From Falciphora oryzae (lineage: Eukaryota > Ascomycota > Sordariomycetes > Magnaporthales > Magnaporthaceae), in the NCBI GenBank assembly GCA_000733355.1, contig JNVV01000015.1:416663-480662 (forward strand): 64,000 bases of DNA, in the 5' to 3' direction. The translations under genes were made by a program, and so were the position numbers. The notes beneath the pieces are model-generated. The model worked only from the letters and a program-made list of their open reading frames with translations. It had not been told where the DNA came from and ran no database searches. Below, piece by piece: positions 22,989 to 34,427 of the stretch (positions within the stretch are counted from its first letter, which is position 1; every line of letters starts with the position of its first letter).

Positions 22989-25645
22989 CGCAAAAAATGT
23001 ATGGGAAAAAGTGTCCTATTATAAGAATCGATGCAAATCAGCAATAACAAGCTTTTTAAATCAATCCTCAAAAGGAATCAAATAAATACGGGATATCGGA
23101 TCCGGAAAAGCGTTTATTTTAATCAAATAATGCAATTTGCAAGCAAAAAAAGTAAATATCTACGCCGGCCCTAAAACCCCCAACGAGGCCGAATAAGCCC
23201 AAAAAAGCAATAAAACGAAAAAAGAAGCTGTTCTAAAAGTTACCTGACGGGCCGGGACCGTAAGCAATTATTCCCCCCGCATAAACGGGTGGTCTATATA
23301 TGCTGGCCCGTACCCGCCGGCCGGCGAAGGAAAGGGAAGTGTAGCAAGCCGGGACTATGCCTAGCGGACCGGCAATTGCGGTAAACTCGGCGGCAACGAA
23401 AATAACGAAGGCACGTCAAACTCGTCGTTGTTAAAAGGGGAAAGGCAAACCCTGTTAAAAAAAGCTACCGGATTTGTAAAAATATCAACGGTATCGTCGC
23501 TTTTAAGTATTTGCGCCTTTCGCAAAGGTCTTTTGAAAAGCCGGCCTTCGTTATCGACTGCCTATAAAAAAGTCTCTTCAAATTCTTGCCGCCACGTTCT
23601 TTGTGAGGTATCGAAAGCTACGTAGGCTTCCTGCCAACCAACTCGCTCAAGGTATACGTTAAAGCTAACCCGGATTCCTTCGTGCTTGTAACGGGCTACT
23701 TGCCAGGCGGCGCGGTGCGCTTTTTTCTCGGCTTTCACTGCTTTAACGGCAATTTAATGCTGCTTCCACTTCTTTTTACGTGCTTCCTCCACCTAAATTT
23801 CGTTTTTTTTAACTAACAAATTGTTAAACGTAATAGCTGTAGCGAATTATTTATTAGCGGACTTAACGATCGATTTAACGCGCTTTTCTTAGCGGCGGCG
23901 GATCTTTTCGTAGCGGTCCCGTACCTTTTAACCGAGCCTATCTCGCATAAGGATCGCCTCGTTTGCAATACTGCAAAAATCCGGTATACCGTAACGCGTG
24001 GGAAAGTTGAGGAGGTAGTAAAAGCTGTAATATTTGGTACGCAATCGCTTTGCAACGTATTTGGCCGTTTCGATCCGGGTATTTTTAGGTAGGGCTAACG
24101 GCGCGCGCGCAACGTTTGTATCTTTAAATTGATACCCGAGGTTGCTGAGGGCCCGTTGCTCGTTTAAAGGCCAGATGCCGGAGTTTTCGAAGCCCGAAAT
24201 TATATGCCCTTTCGTAAAAGCAGCTTTAAGGTACCGCTTAAATAGGTTTTAGATTAGCGCAAATTTATATAGGAAGTTAAGCATAAAAGAACTGACCTTA
24301 AGGGAAAACACAAAATCAATGCGAAAAAACGAAACCTCTCCCGATTAAACGGCCTTTTAAAAAACCGTTTGTTATTCGCGCTTAAAATGCGAAAAAACGC
24401 TTACGTCCATAGGCTGTATGCGGTGGGTTAAGTGTAAGGGTAAAGTAACGAGCTGGATATCAAACCGCAGGCAGTAGTTAACTATCTCGATACTTAAGTG
24501 CCCGGTAAAGCCGTTAAGGATTAGCCACCTTCAAATGCGTTCGTATCCGTCGCTTCGCACCATGCCGGAATCGAGGTAATCCTGATTAAAGCGGTCCATC
24601 AGGAAGTCGAATTGGCGGTCTGCTAGGTAGCCAAACCAATTTTCGATTAACGGAAGGCCTCGCCGTCGCACGCCGGCCGTTAAAAGCTAAAAACAGCGGT
24701 TGAAATGCCGGATCTAAGTAAGCATAATTTCGAAGTTCGAAAAGCCGGTATCTGACCGTACAAAAGTCGTCTTTCCAGGCAGGCCAGAGTCGGCCCAATC
24801 CGTAGTAGGCCACTATTTGAAAATATAGAGGGCGGGGATCGTTTCTCCCTTAGCGTTGCCGGCGTTAACAATCGTATAGGACTTTTTGTTAGCCGGGTCT
24901 AAAGTCGTTGGTTTTTTGTGCTTTTTTTTGGCGACGATTACGACTTTAATCCGGCCGTTGCGGTACCCTAAACGGGCGCCCATTTCGTTAGCGTTTCAAC
25001 AAGCGGATGCCGTAATTTTTTAAATTACAGCCATTTCGTTGGCGCGACGATATTACGCATTAGTCTCCTTGCTTTGGGCCTCCCAACTCAATCTGCTTAC
25101 TTCTATGGGGTCGGTGGCAGTCGTACGGAGCTCGCCGTGGTCCTTTTTCCAACGAGTGAACTAGTTCTTGTTGATAGGCGGCGCGGGCGGTCTTCGTATG
25201 GCTCGTAGCTTGTTAGCGCCGGCAACGATTATGGGAATAGAGGCGAAAACTCCGGCCTTTTCGAGCTCAACGATATACGCTACCAACGCTGTATCTTCGG
25301 CATCCGTTAAGCAACGCGGCCGGCCCTTAGAGAGCGGAGAGACTGCTGGGGACCCCGTCTTTTTAAGGGACCGGTAGTGCTTATAAACAAAGGAGTAGGG
25401 AAGTCCCTCTTTACGACAAAAAGCCCGGAAGGTCTCTCGAGGCCTGCCCTTAGGAGTCGTTACTTAACGGGATAAAGCGGCCCGTTTTTAGGCGGCCTGC
25501 TCGTTCCGTAAATATCGGCGTGCAGCCCCGATCGCGACGGACTCGGAGATCACTTTGTTTTCCGGCATCTTCACGTGGAAGGGCGTTGGCTGACGATAGA
25601 TTGCAATCACGAAGCAAAAAAATAGGTATCGCGGTAATTTTTGGT

Positions 25646-25733
25646 GTGGATCAGTGATCCTTATTTTTGTGGATGATCCTGCATTTTGTGACCCCCTCTC
25701 TTGAGAGGGGGCCCACAACGCACAGCCCCCAAG
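25646..25733. repeat. Right terminal inverted repeat of transposon
   Basis: 88 bases ending GCACAGCCCCCAAG immediately before TA at 25734-25735. Reverse-complement partner of 22901-22988 with two differences. The same internal hairpin is present. Confidence 0.93.
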
Positions 25734-26089
25734 TAATTACCCCTCAACTCAGGGGCGATCCCCCATTTCAATTACCAACTCGGATGGGTCCTTTCGTGTG
25801 TCTACATGCATTTCCAAGTTTCCTCCATAATCCTCCTCCCGCTCCCCCCGTATGGGTATCATATGTTACAAAATAGCTATTATACAAAAATCGAATTTCT
25901 TAAGTGTGGCTGTGCCATATCTTGCCCCTCCTCCAAGGGGTTAACATCATAAAATGAGAAAGCAAATGGGTAGCCTCTAATGCAGTCTTTTTTTTTTATT
26001 TGATTTTTTTCTTCTTCGTTTTGTTAAAATTTTTCGTGCTTCGACGTGGGTTCTCGTCGTGCTGGTGTTGCATTGGCAGGTAGTCATGC
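25734..26089. other. Spacer between transposon and protease gene
   Basis: The end of this interval (about 25980-26089) is T-rich on the plus strand and is probably the protease 3' UTR. Nothing else recognisable. Confidence 0.4.
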
Positions 26090-27837
26090 TCAAAGCATAA
26101 GGGCCACTGCCACAGACACCATGGCAAGGACGTATCCACCCACGCGCGTGCGATCCGCAGGAGACGACGGCTCCTTGCCAGACTCGCCCGGCGGTGACCC
26201 AGCCGGCTGCGAGTTCTGACCACCGCCACCGCCAGGCGTCGGGCCGGGCTTCGTCGGCGGCAGGAGTGTAAAGGGCGACGAAGACGCCGACGACGACGGA
26301 GGGCGGCTCTGCGTGCTGCCGCCGCCCGCCGACGCACCACCACTCCCGCTGCCGCTGGCCGGGGCCGTCGTGGTGGTGGCGGCGCCCGCGGCCGGGGTGG
26401 GCACGGGTGGGCGGGTCGCGAAGCCTATGCGGGTCCGGTCCATGTCGAAGACGGCGTAGACGTTCTTGAGAAACACATCCCCCAAAAGCCAGGCGCCACG
26501 GACAACCTCGATGCCGTACACGTTGCTGACGCACTCGCCGTTGGCGTTGGGCCCGGACAGCCAGTCGCGCGTCTGGATGGTGTAGGCGACGCCGCCAAAC
26601 GACACGGTCAACGGCTTGGTCGAGTCGCAGGGCGCCGTGTAGGTCGTGCCGCCGCCGTTGGCGTCGAGCTTGGCCCCCGGGATCTGTTTGTGGAAGGTGG
26701 CGACGTCGGCGGCGGGGCCGAAGATGTAGGTCGTGCCCGTGTCGATGTAGGCCAGGCGGCCCGTGACTCCGGCCTTCTTGCCGTCGTAGGCGAGGTCGTC
26801 CATCGGGATGGCCCAGTCGCCGTTGGCCTTGTCCGAGACGGGCGTGTACGAGATCTCGCCCGTGTGCTTGGCCGGGTTGGTGCCGCCGAAGCTGACCTCG
26901 CCCGCGTTGGGCCCGTCGGCGTTGCGGTTCACGAAGACGCCAAACATGTTAGACTTGAACGTCTTTTCCCGCTTGAACACCTGCAGCAGGTTCTCCGTCG
27001 CCCCCTTGTTCATCGACATGCCCAGGATGCCATCGAACGGGAAATGGTTGAAGTCGTTCGAGGTAACGTTTGCGATGCCGAGTGACATGGTCACCTTCTT
27101 CCCAGCGATGGCAACCGAGTCGGTCGAGATGACACCCGAGACAGAGCCGGTCCCGTAGGCTATCGAAAAGCCCTGCGAGGTGGCCTTGAGGGAGGTCGAG
27201 TCTGCTGGGCCAAACGAGTTGTGCGCCAGACACGGCTCGGACTTGCAGTCGGAGCCCATAACCCAAGTCGTCCCGGCGCCCGTGTCAAAGAGCATGTACA
27301 TGGACTTGGCGCCGGATCCTAGCCCGACGTCGATGAAGTAGGACAGATCGGACCCGTCCTGGTGCAACCCCACGCTGTCCGGCGTGCTGGGGCTCGCAGC
27401 CCTCGAGACCGTGTACTTGTTGTTCTGCCGCCTGTCTAGGGCCGGTGCGGCTACGACATCCTCACTGCTGTCGACAGGGGGCTTTCGGCCGTATTTGGCG
27501 GACAGGTAGCGGGCGGTCCGCAACACCATGTCGGCCTGGGATTCGGATGCCTGTAAGTGGTGCAAAAAAGCAAGTATCCGTCAGTGCCTGAGTTTCTCTC
27601 GCCGGAAACAAGCGCATTGATCGTCCCATGTCACACTCCTCTCACTCTGTGGTGAGCACTTACATCCGGTGCTCTCTGGGACAGGGGAAATGTCGCAATT
27701 CCACCGTCTGACTGCCGTCTCCGGCTCTGAGTCTGACACGACTTGTCCTCGCAGAGATACTCTGGAATGAAGGGGAAGAAGGCATTGCTGCCGGCGACCC
27801 ACAGAGTCAACTGGATGAGGACTTTGTCGAAGTGCAT
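26090..27837 (-). CDS. GPI-anchored pepsin-like aspartyl protease (A1, yapsin/candidapepsin type)
   Basis: Exons 27837-27664 and 27550-26090 encode 544 residues; the GTAAGT/ACAG intron is in phase 0. The protein starts MHFDKVLIQLTLWVAGSNAF, a signal peptide, followed by a propeptide to about residue 110. The two catalytic aspartates lie in LFDTGAGTTW (Asp147) and YIDTGTTY (Asp328). The flap tyrosine lies in the IAYGTGSVSG region near 190. After the two-lobed domain comes a Ser/Thr/Gly/Pro-rich low-complexity spacer of about 100 residues. A final hydrophobic tail (VGGYVLAMVSVAVALML) follows without basic residues, the classic GPI-attachment signal. It therefore likely acts at the plasma membrane or cell wall, processing wall or secreted proteins. 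Two TATA-like sequences lie about 300-340 bases upstream (28141-28148 and 28171-28178). Confidence 0.93.
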
Positions 27838-30800
27838 GGTGACGGCTACAAGTCTCCGTCGGCAACCCTCGACACACTCTCCACTTTGCTCTCCCTCTCA
27901 CACGGGAGCGGAAGACGGTATAGTCGGATCTTTGTGTGGGCGTTTCTGCTACACAGATCAAGGCAAAACCGGTCGAGTTTCCTCAGTCGCAAAGACAGTT
28001 TGGTCGAGAGTCACAGACTCTCCTCTTTCCGGGACAATTAAAAAGGTATTAGTGATTAAGCGGACGGGCCATTGGTCGAACGAACAAAGGCCGGGACCGC
28101 GGCGACGAATGATCGGACCGAGGTTGAGGGGATGGGCGGCGTATATAGGAACGGTACGAGACGGCCGGGGGTATATAACGGTGGGGATTCGCCAAACAAT
28201 GCTATGCAATGCGATGCAGCAAACAGCAAGCAGCAATCGGTTGATGTCGTCGATGATCGAGAAGAAAAAGGCGCAGCGGGGAAAAACAGCAACAGGCTCG
28301 CTGAGAAAACTGCTGTTGGTAGGGTTCCGGTCCAGATAAGAGGGAGCACAAGACAGAGCAAGGCAGAAGGAACCACGGTAGGTGGAGCAACGCGCAAGAC
28401 ACTGAAGACAAAGGACGACCGTCCTCGATCCGGAGAGACAACCCCGAGACTAATGACCGCCGGGCAAGACAATGGGAGGGCGTTGGTCAGCCAGCAGTCC
28501 GGGTTTCTCGACGTGGCGGCGAGGGGGAGCAACGGTGGCGGTCCAGGGTAACCGAGCAGTCCGTTCCGCCAACCGAGACAGGGCGCGGGCAGGGCGGCGG
28601 CGGCTGGCGTGGAGAAGATCCCCGCGAACTCCTCTTTCTCCAACCTCCTCGAAGAACAGAACAGAACAGAACGAAACAACGAAACAACAAGGGCGATGCA
28701 AGGGAGGACAGGCGCCAAAGAAAAAAAAGAGAGAGAGAAAAGAAAAGGTCGGATGCTCCCAGGGTGGGCGCCTTGTGCAGGAGGAGTTGGGCAGGAGAAG
28801 CAGCGTGTAAAAGGGAGCCGAGCCGAGCGCCAAGCCAATGGTTAATGGAGGTGGTCGATATGGAGGGGAGGGGACCCTAATCTGGACAAATGGAGGCGAT
28901 GTGGCGCATCCAGGTCTTGGAGATGCGACAGTAGGCTGCGCGGCCCCATGAAACGAAACCTCAGAGAGCACAGCAGCACAGCTTGAGCCCAACAGCCCCT
29001 TCTCCCCTGCTGGGTTGCAGGGATGGTCACTGATAACCGCGCCGCCGCCCCAGAATAAAATGCCCGTCGCCCAGAGGAGCAACGCGGGCAAGCAAGTTTG
29101 CGTGGTAGCATCGTGATGGATCCCCAAAGCGGCTCCCCCAACCTGCTCTCTGGGGACCCTGTGTCCGTCCGATGTTGCAGCTTTCTCCGGTGGCGTCATC
29201 CCCTGTGCCTGTGCTCTCTTCCTTTCTTCAGTGGCTTTCCCCTTTTCGGTGGGAGGCGGGAATCATTGTGTGGGGGAGGCCGTGCAGAGGATTGCGATCG
29301 GCCGAAATGAGAGACTAATTGGCGCAGCCGCCTTTGGATCCACGCACGCTGAGCTATCCGGCCGTTTTCGTCCGGCTTTTCACCTTTGCAGTGCTGAGAT
29401 AACCCGGATTGACCTCTCGGTCAGGGACATCTCGGATCACCGGACTTTGGGATGACAGCTTTCGCCCGATCGAGCATCAATATGGACGCTGCATGGATGA
29501 TGGTTGCAGGAGGCGGCCACGAGGCTGGATACGAGCTTTGGGGGACCATCCTTTGTCGGCCGTGTCTTGCCGAGCACCCGACCCCAAAAAAAACCACTTT
29601 ATTTCGATGCATGGCATGGCCGAATTTGGTAGATAGGCAAGGTTGGTGGCCGTTGGGCGCTCAATTCAGAGCCATCACGCGCAGCAAAAGAGCCCCACGC
29701 CGAGTCGGGTCACACTCGACGCGGCCAACATGGGCTGAATCAGGCGCGTGTGGCCGGTTGCACCAATCACGCCTCGAAGTGCCCACACGCAAAGCGCGGG
29801 GACAATCATCAAATGAATCGAATGCATCTCGCTTGACCTCATCTCTTCCTCCCCCACGTCCCAAGACTTTTTACAGCTAGTAGATAGTACGCGGGCGACC
29901 GCGTCTTCGGCACCAGACCCAGACTGCAAAAAGCCTCTCCCATTCCGGACGCAAGTCTGGTTCGCAGTATTGGGCGTCGAACGAACGACATTTGAGTTCG
30001 GCACTGGAATTGATCTGCCAGGGCACCAGCGCAGTGATTTTCCGAGGGCAGCAACCAGGGAGCGACCGAAATGGGCAAACCGCATCCATCGCCTGGATGG
30101 ATTTGAATTTGAGCCAACTTGTCCGAAATTAGAAGGTAGCATCTTGTCTCAAAAACCCCGACGACGCGTGCATCACCACACACAAAGGACTGTGCCGCTC
30201 AGTCGGCCCCCCAGACGATGTGATGGTCCCGTCCTTCGGTCTGGCTGCTCGCGCACTTTGCCGTGCCTGTGCGTCTTCCGACACGCAAAAGGATTGCGGG
30301 AACGGCGGGCGGCGTTTTGCGGCTATTTTCATACCCCCTTGCACCCCTCAAACCCAGGTTCAGGCAAACCAACAACACCAACAGCTCGTATGCTCGTGCG
30401 GTTCCGTCCTAACTGCTGACGCCCCAAAGATTGCCTGTGAGGTTGCAACCAATGCAACAAGCACCTGCATGCAGACCGTCACCCAACATGAACCGACAGC
30501 CCATAAACGAACCCCTCCGAGCCGGTCTTTCCGATTAGCCAGAAGCCGTACTAGGTAGTGATCCTTTCAGAGAGGTGGTCTAGCCATCCGGGTAGCAGCC
30601 GAATGCTCGGCAGGGGAACGTATGTTGATGAATGGCTTGTTTGTGCTTGGCTTTGGTGAACCCGCAGGGCCGTGCTCGCGCTGTAATATGCCGTCCACAC
30701 TCGAGATGGGCCGGATATTGGTCCGGCTGCAAGTGGCATGAATAACGGCCCGCCAGTTGTCTTAGCACACACCAAAGGACGCAAGCCGGCCCGTCCGCTG

Positions 30801-31389
30801 CGCAATAACCAACTGTCCGTCTCAAGCTCTCATAAAGTAGAGTAGAAGACCCCATGTGCTAAGACCGCACGGATGCTGTCATTTTACCTGTCACATACTA
30901 CGGAGGCCGACATTGCAGGGCTGAGAGATGAACGACTCCATGTCGACCCTTTTATCACTACCTCGAAGCAACAAGGCCGATTATTATAATGTTGAGGATT
31001 GATGTGATTATTGGAGATGATCCTACAGTTCCGGCGCCTCATCCTTGGTGTCTGAAGCCACCGCTGTGAGAGCCAGTATGGGGGATCTCGAATGGTGGTG
31101 AAAAGGTTCTGTATTCGGAGGGCAGAGGCCGGAGGCCTGGCCTGGCGGGAGGCCCTAGATAAAAAATCTGTGTGGAGGGGTCAAATCACGTGACCCCATC
31201 TGGCGGCTATGACAACCGCGTTCGACGCTCAGATAGGCATGCTCACTTCCGAGTTCATTTCTGTTACTTTTTACCTTCCTCCTGTTCATCTTTCCTTGGG
31301 AATCGTTGTTTATTGTACCCATTACGGTTCTCTAATAATCAAGCCATCGCCGCATGCCAGTCATCCGATGTAAAACAAAGGCCCAGGTG
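27838..31389. other. 3.5-kb region without a confident gene
   Basis: The first 350 bases form the protease promoter, with TATATA elements at 28141 and 28171. The rest has open frames on both strands made of low-complexity Ser/Leu/Pro codons, with no matching motif, splice pattern or start context. An A/G-rich tract lies near 28710-28745. I see no RNA gene or repeat. A lineage-specific gene cannot be excluded. Confidence 0.5.
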
Positions 31390-32529
31390 TCATGGGATCG
31401 AGATGGCGGCGGCATCACAGGTCCCAAAATCACGGGTCCAGTCCTCCGCCCGGCGAAGAGTCTCAAGGCCCGGGGAATCGTGTGGCAAAGACGTCCTTAG
31501 GCGTTCATATACAGTGTGACCGTGGGGTAATAGGCCCGAAGCGGCCGCGGTACGCAGGAAAGTCCAGACAGACTCATTTGCCCATCGCAATGACACGGCC
31601 AGCTCGGCCGCCTCGGCGACGACGGCCGCGGCGCGTTTCCTTCCTGATGCTTCTTGCGCATTCGCCGCTGTCGCCGTCGCCATTGAAGATTGAAGAATGA
31701 ACCACAAGAACGACCAGCCCGACACATCCGTGTGGTGGCCAAAGGCCCACCGCTTTGTGCTGTCGAGTATCCTCTCGAGCGCGCCATCATTACTATCGAC
31801 ACCACCCTCCCCACGATGTGACGATGGTGATAGTAGTGGGCCAACCAAGAACCTGGCGTGGCACCAGCCGTAGTAGTTCCTCGGATGCCTCTCCGCCGAG
31901 ACCATGACCACTTGCCGCAGCGCGTCGTGCACATCCGCGACGGCAGTCGAAGATGGTAGTGACGACGGCCACTCGGCGCACTTTTGCACCAGCCAGCGCC
32001 GGTGGCTCCACAGCGTCGGCGACTTGGTGTGCCGGTGCAGCCGGCTCGTGAGCAGCGAGTCCACCAGCCGGAACTCGGCGCGGACCGCATCTCCGAGGGT
32101 GCTGTTGTTTGCAGCCCGCCGGACCAGGGCCCGCTTGCGCGTGTTGGCGGCTGTCAGGTGCTCCGGGTCCATCAGCAACTGGACGGCCGTGGCAGCGAGG
32201 ACATCTCCATCGTCGGCGGCGGTATCCTGCTGCTGCTGTGGCTGCTGCCATGCCATTAGCCGCATGCGTGCGACGATAAAGGCTCGGACTAGGGATGGTT
32301 TGGGCACCGCGATGGCGTTGCCGTCCTGGAGGACATGGCAGCCCGGGGGAGTTGGATGGCTCCGCCCCAGGAGCTCGATCTCGAGCAGGCCATTATCATC
32401 TTTGCTTCTTGTCCCCTGGTGGCATTGCTGGGCGAGGGCGCCAGAGATGGCCGTAAAAGCTGCGAGGGCCTCGGACTTGTCGCTGGTCTGGAGGGATGCG
32501 ACTACGTCTTTATCAAGAGCCCTCGACAT
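31390..32529 (-). CDS. Protein prenyltransferase alpha-subunit repeat protein (PTAR1-like)
   Basis: A single-exon 379-residue protein. Four degenerate PPTA repeats are visible by their Trp-centred motifs: SPTLWSHRRWLVQ (about residue 187), NYYGWCHARFLV (about 238), DVSGWSFLWFIL (about 290) and NESVWTFLR (about 337). These helical hairpins build the alpha subunits of farnesyl, geranylgeranyl and Rab prenyltransferases. The set is smaller and more divergent than in the canonical alpha subunits, so this fits the PTAR1 group, whose animal member pairs with a beta subunit to geranylgeranylate a few SNARE-like proteins; that role in fungi is inferred. A Gln-rich stretch near residue 95 is low-complexity. 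The start at 32529 lies 293 bases from the divergent GET1 start. Confidence 0.85.
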   Translation of the reverse strand: MSRALDKDVVASLQTSDKSEALAAFTAISGALAQQCHQGTRSKDDNGLLEIELLGRSHPTPPGCHVLQDGNAIAVPKPSLVRAFIVARMRLMAWQQPQQQQDTAADDGDVLAATAVQLLMDPEHLTAANTRKRALVRRAANNSTLGDAVRAEFRLVDSLLTSRLHRHTKSPTLWSHRRWLVQKCAEWPSSLPSSTAVADVHDALRQVVMVSAERHPRNYYGWCHARFLVGPLLSPSSHRGEGGVDSNDGALERILDSTKRWAFGHHTDVSGWSFLWFILQSSMATATAANAQEASGRKRAAAVVAEAAELAVSLRWANESVWTFLRTAAASGLLPHGHTVYERLRTSLPHDSPGLETLRRAEDWTRDFGTCDAAAISIP

Positions 32530-32822
32530 ATTATTCCCCTCTTCGCGCCCAAATGATGTGGTTTTTGGATGAGGCTCTGAAATGTGTCAGGGGTGAATTG
32601 GTGGCAGTTTACAGTGACGTGATCTCCTCCAGGGGCCCAAGCTCGGGCGAGGCCAGCCAGTCACAGAAAAACACCTTGCAAACTGCCCCTCACCACAAAA
32701 CCGCACGGCGTGACGAGGTCAACCGACCACCTTTCCGAAAGCAAACCCCAAGTCCGAAACGGGTGCGACGACAACGAAATCGCTACCAGCTGGCATTGCG
32801 GCCACCAAACCGAACGCCCAAG
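32530..32822. promoter_or_regulatory. Divergent promoter of PTAR1-like gene and GET1
   Basis: 293 bases separate the two starts on opposite strands. No TATA box was seen. The spacing is short enough that the promoters probably share elements. Confidence 0.4.
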
Positions 32823-33609
32823 ATGCCTTCGTTAATGGTAGTCATCCTCGCCCTCGAGGTGGCGGTCGAGCTGATCAACAACATCGGAGCGGCGGCCATC
32901 AACAGCGTGGTATGCGCAAACCCACCCAGCCTTGCCCTCGGAGCGAAACGCATCGGGCGATTTCTAACAAGGCAGATACAAAACCGCAGATCTGGGCGAT
33001 AATCAACGCCCTCCCCACAAAGCTCTCGACCGAGTTCGCCGAGCAGCGCAAGCTCCAGGCCGAGTACCTCAAGGTCCGCAAGGACCTCGCCGCGACCAGC
33101 AGCCAGGACGAGTTTGCGAAATGGGCCAAGCTGCGGCGGCAGCACGACAAGCTGTATGAGCAGCTGGAGAAGAAGAGTGAGTCTGCCCGGTGCTCCCCGG
33201 AAAAGACATTCATCGTCTGATAATACTCTTTCTCCCGACAGAATCGACTCTCGATAGCACCAAGGCAAACTTCGACAGGTACATCACGGCGGCGCGATGG
33301 ATCAGCACGAGGGGCCTGCAGTACTTCCTGCCCTTCTGGTTCGCGACGACGCCCATGTTCTGGCTGCCGTACGGCTGGTTCCCCTACTACGCCGAGTGGC
33401 TCATCTCGTTCCCGCGCGCCCCGCTGGGCAGCGTGAGCATCGCGTCGTGGCAGCTGGCCTGCACGGGCGTCATGATACTGTTCAGGGACACCATCATGGC
33501 CGTCGTGGCCTGGGCCCGGACCCCGGTGCCGCCGCAGAAAAAGAAGCAGGCGCAGGCCGTGCCGGCAGACACGGGCGCAAAGGCGAAGGAGACCAAGAAG
33601 GAACTCTAG
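32823..33609 (+). CDS. GET1: Guided entry of tail-anchored proteins factor 1 (Get1)
   Basis: Exons 32823-32909, 32990-33176 and 33242-33609 encode 213 residues. Get1 and Get2 form the ER receptor that accepts tail-anchored proteins from the Get3 ATPase. The first transmembrane helix is [20 protein letters not shown]. After the splice comes [20 protein letters not shown] and a charged coiled coil (residues about 38-85, including [20 protein letters not shown]), the cytosolic arm that opens Get3. [20 protein letters not shown] and two further membrane segments follow, then a basic C-terminal tail (KKKQAQ to KETKKEL). Intron 1 has a TCTAAC branch point. All three exons are needed: the last alone would lack the first helix. 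Length and motif order match the family. Confidence 0.95.
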
Positions 33610-34427
33610 TAGCATGTGTTTACAAGTCGCCGATAGCAAATAGATTGAAATGCCATGCATGCGAGGCTTGTGCGTTTGTCTCTCAACCTTTGACGCAAAG
33701 TGAATCATGGCCCCGGAGGACTGACGCTCTGCAACACTACGCGAGATGACTCTTGGCAGAGTACTTGGGCTCAATCTAGGCAAACATATTGACTGTGACG
33801 ACCATTGAGCGAGAGGTCGCCAAAGCTTCGATAGTGCCAGGCTGGTAGCAAGGTAAACATGCGGCGAGTCCGCTCGCCGGCTAGAGATGCGGCCATGGGC
33901 GGAGGCGCCAGCCATCGCGTGGCACCACAAACTGAAGCTTTCCACGTGTTGAAACACGCCCTACAAAGTAAATAGGGTGAGAGCGGCTGTGTGGCAGCGT
34001 CGCGCGTGGTCGCTTGAGCAGGCAAGGCAGGCTGGTCAGGATGAGCTTTGTGGTGAAGTTTTTGTCTGGAGCTCAACCGCGGGCAGCAAGCGCTCCTCGT
34101 GAAAAATTTATATCACCCACTCCAAATCCCAGCCAAGTGGCCCCACCGAGCGGGCGGGACCTGGCGTTATCGGACAATCGAACCCCCCTGCATTTCGCAA
34201 GGACAGGGCTCGACGGGCCGAGTCTGACCTCACTGGAGTGTCCCTTGCTGTCCTCAAAGAAGCCACCAAAGACGGTCAGCTTCCATGTCGCAGTCGCGCA
34301 AAGATCAAAGCCTTCGCTCTACATTCCACGTTCCGGCGGCCACCCTCCATCACGAATGCATGAGCCTGCAATAATTTACTCGTAATTTGCGCCATTTTGG
34401 CAGTACTTGCACATCTCTCCCGCAGCC
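33610..34427. other. Intergenic region
   Basis: GET1 3' UTR and the promoter of the next plus-strand gene. No coding frame recognised. Confidence 0.45.

Larger units (their letters stand above)
22901..25733 (-). mobile_element. Decayed pogo/Fot-like (Tc1-mariner) DNA transposon
   Basis: A 2833-base element bounded by 88-base inverted repeats and flanked by TA on both sides, the Tc1/mariner target-site duplication. Read on the minus strand it carries scattered pieces of a pogo/DDE_1-type transposase. Near 25650-25330 there is a CENP-B/psq-like DNA-binding start (GRPRETFRAFCRKEGLPYSF, then a TRWKKDHGELR block near 25150). Near 24370-24465 the block LPLHLTHRIQPMDVSVFSHF corresponds to the conserved stretch after the second catalytic Asp. 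Near 24200, a GFENSGIWPLNEQRAL block occurs. In-frame stops occur throughout, most as TAA or TAG from apparent C-to-T change, and the interior is AT-richer than its surroundings. This is the signature of repeat-induced point mutation, and the element cannot make transposase. It interrupts the upstream region of the arylsulfatase gene. Confidence 0.88.

Noticed and set aside
23041..25640. Short open frames inside the transposon as host genes
   Set aside because: They are fragments between RIP-type stops; conserved transposase pieces run across them on the minus strand.
28056..29199. Two long overlapping minus-strand frames upstream of the protease
   Set aside because: Leu/Ser/Pro-rich translation of pyrimidine-rich promoter DNA; no homology signal and frames disagree.
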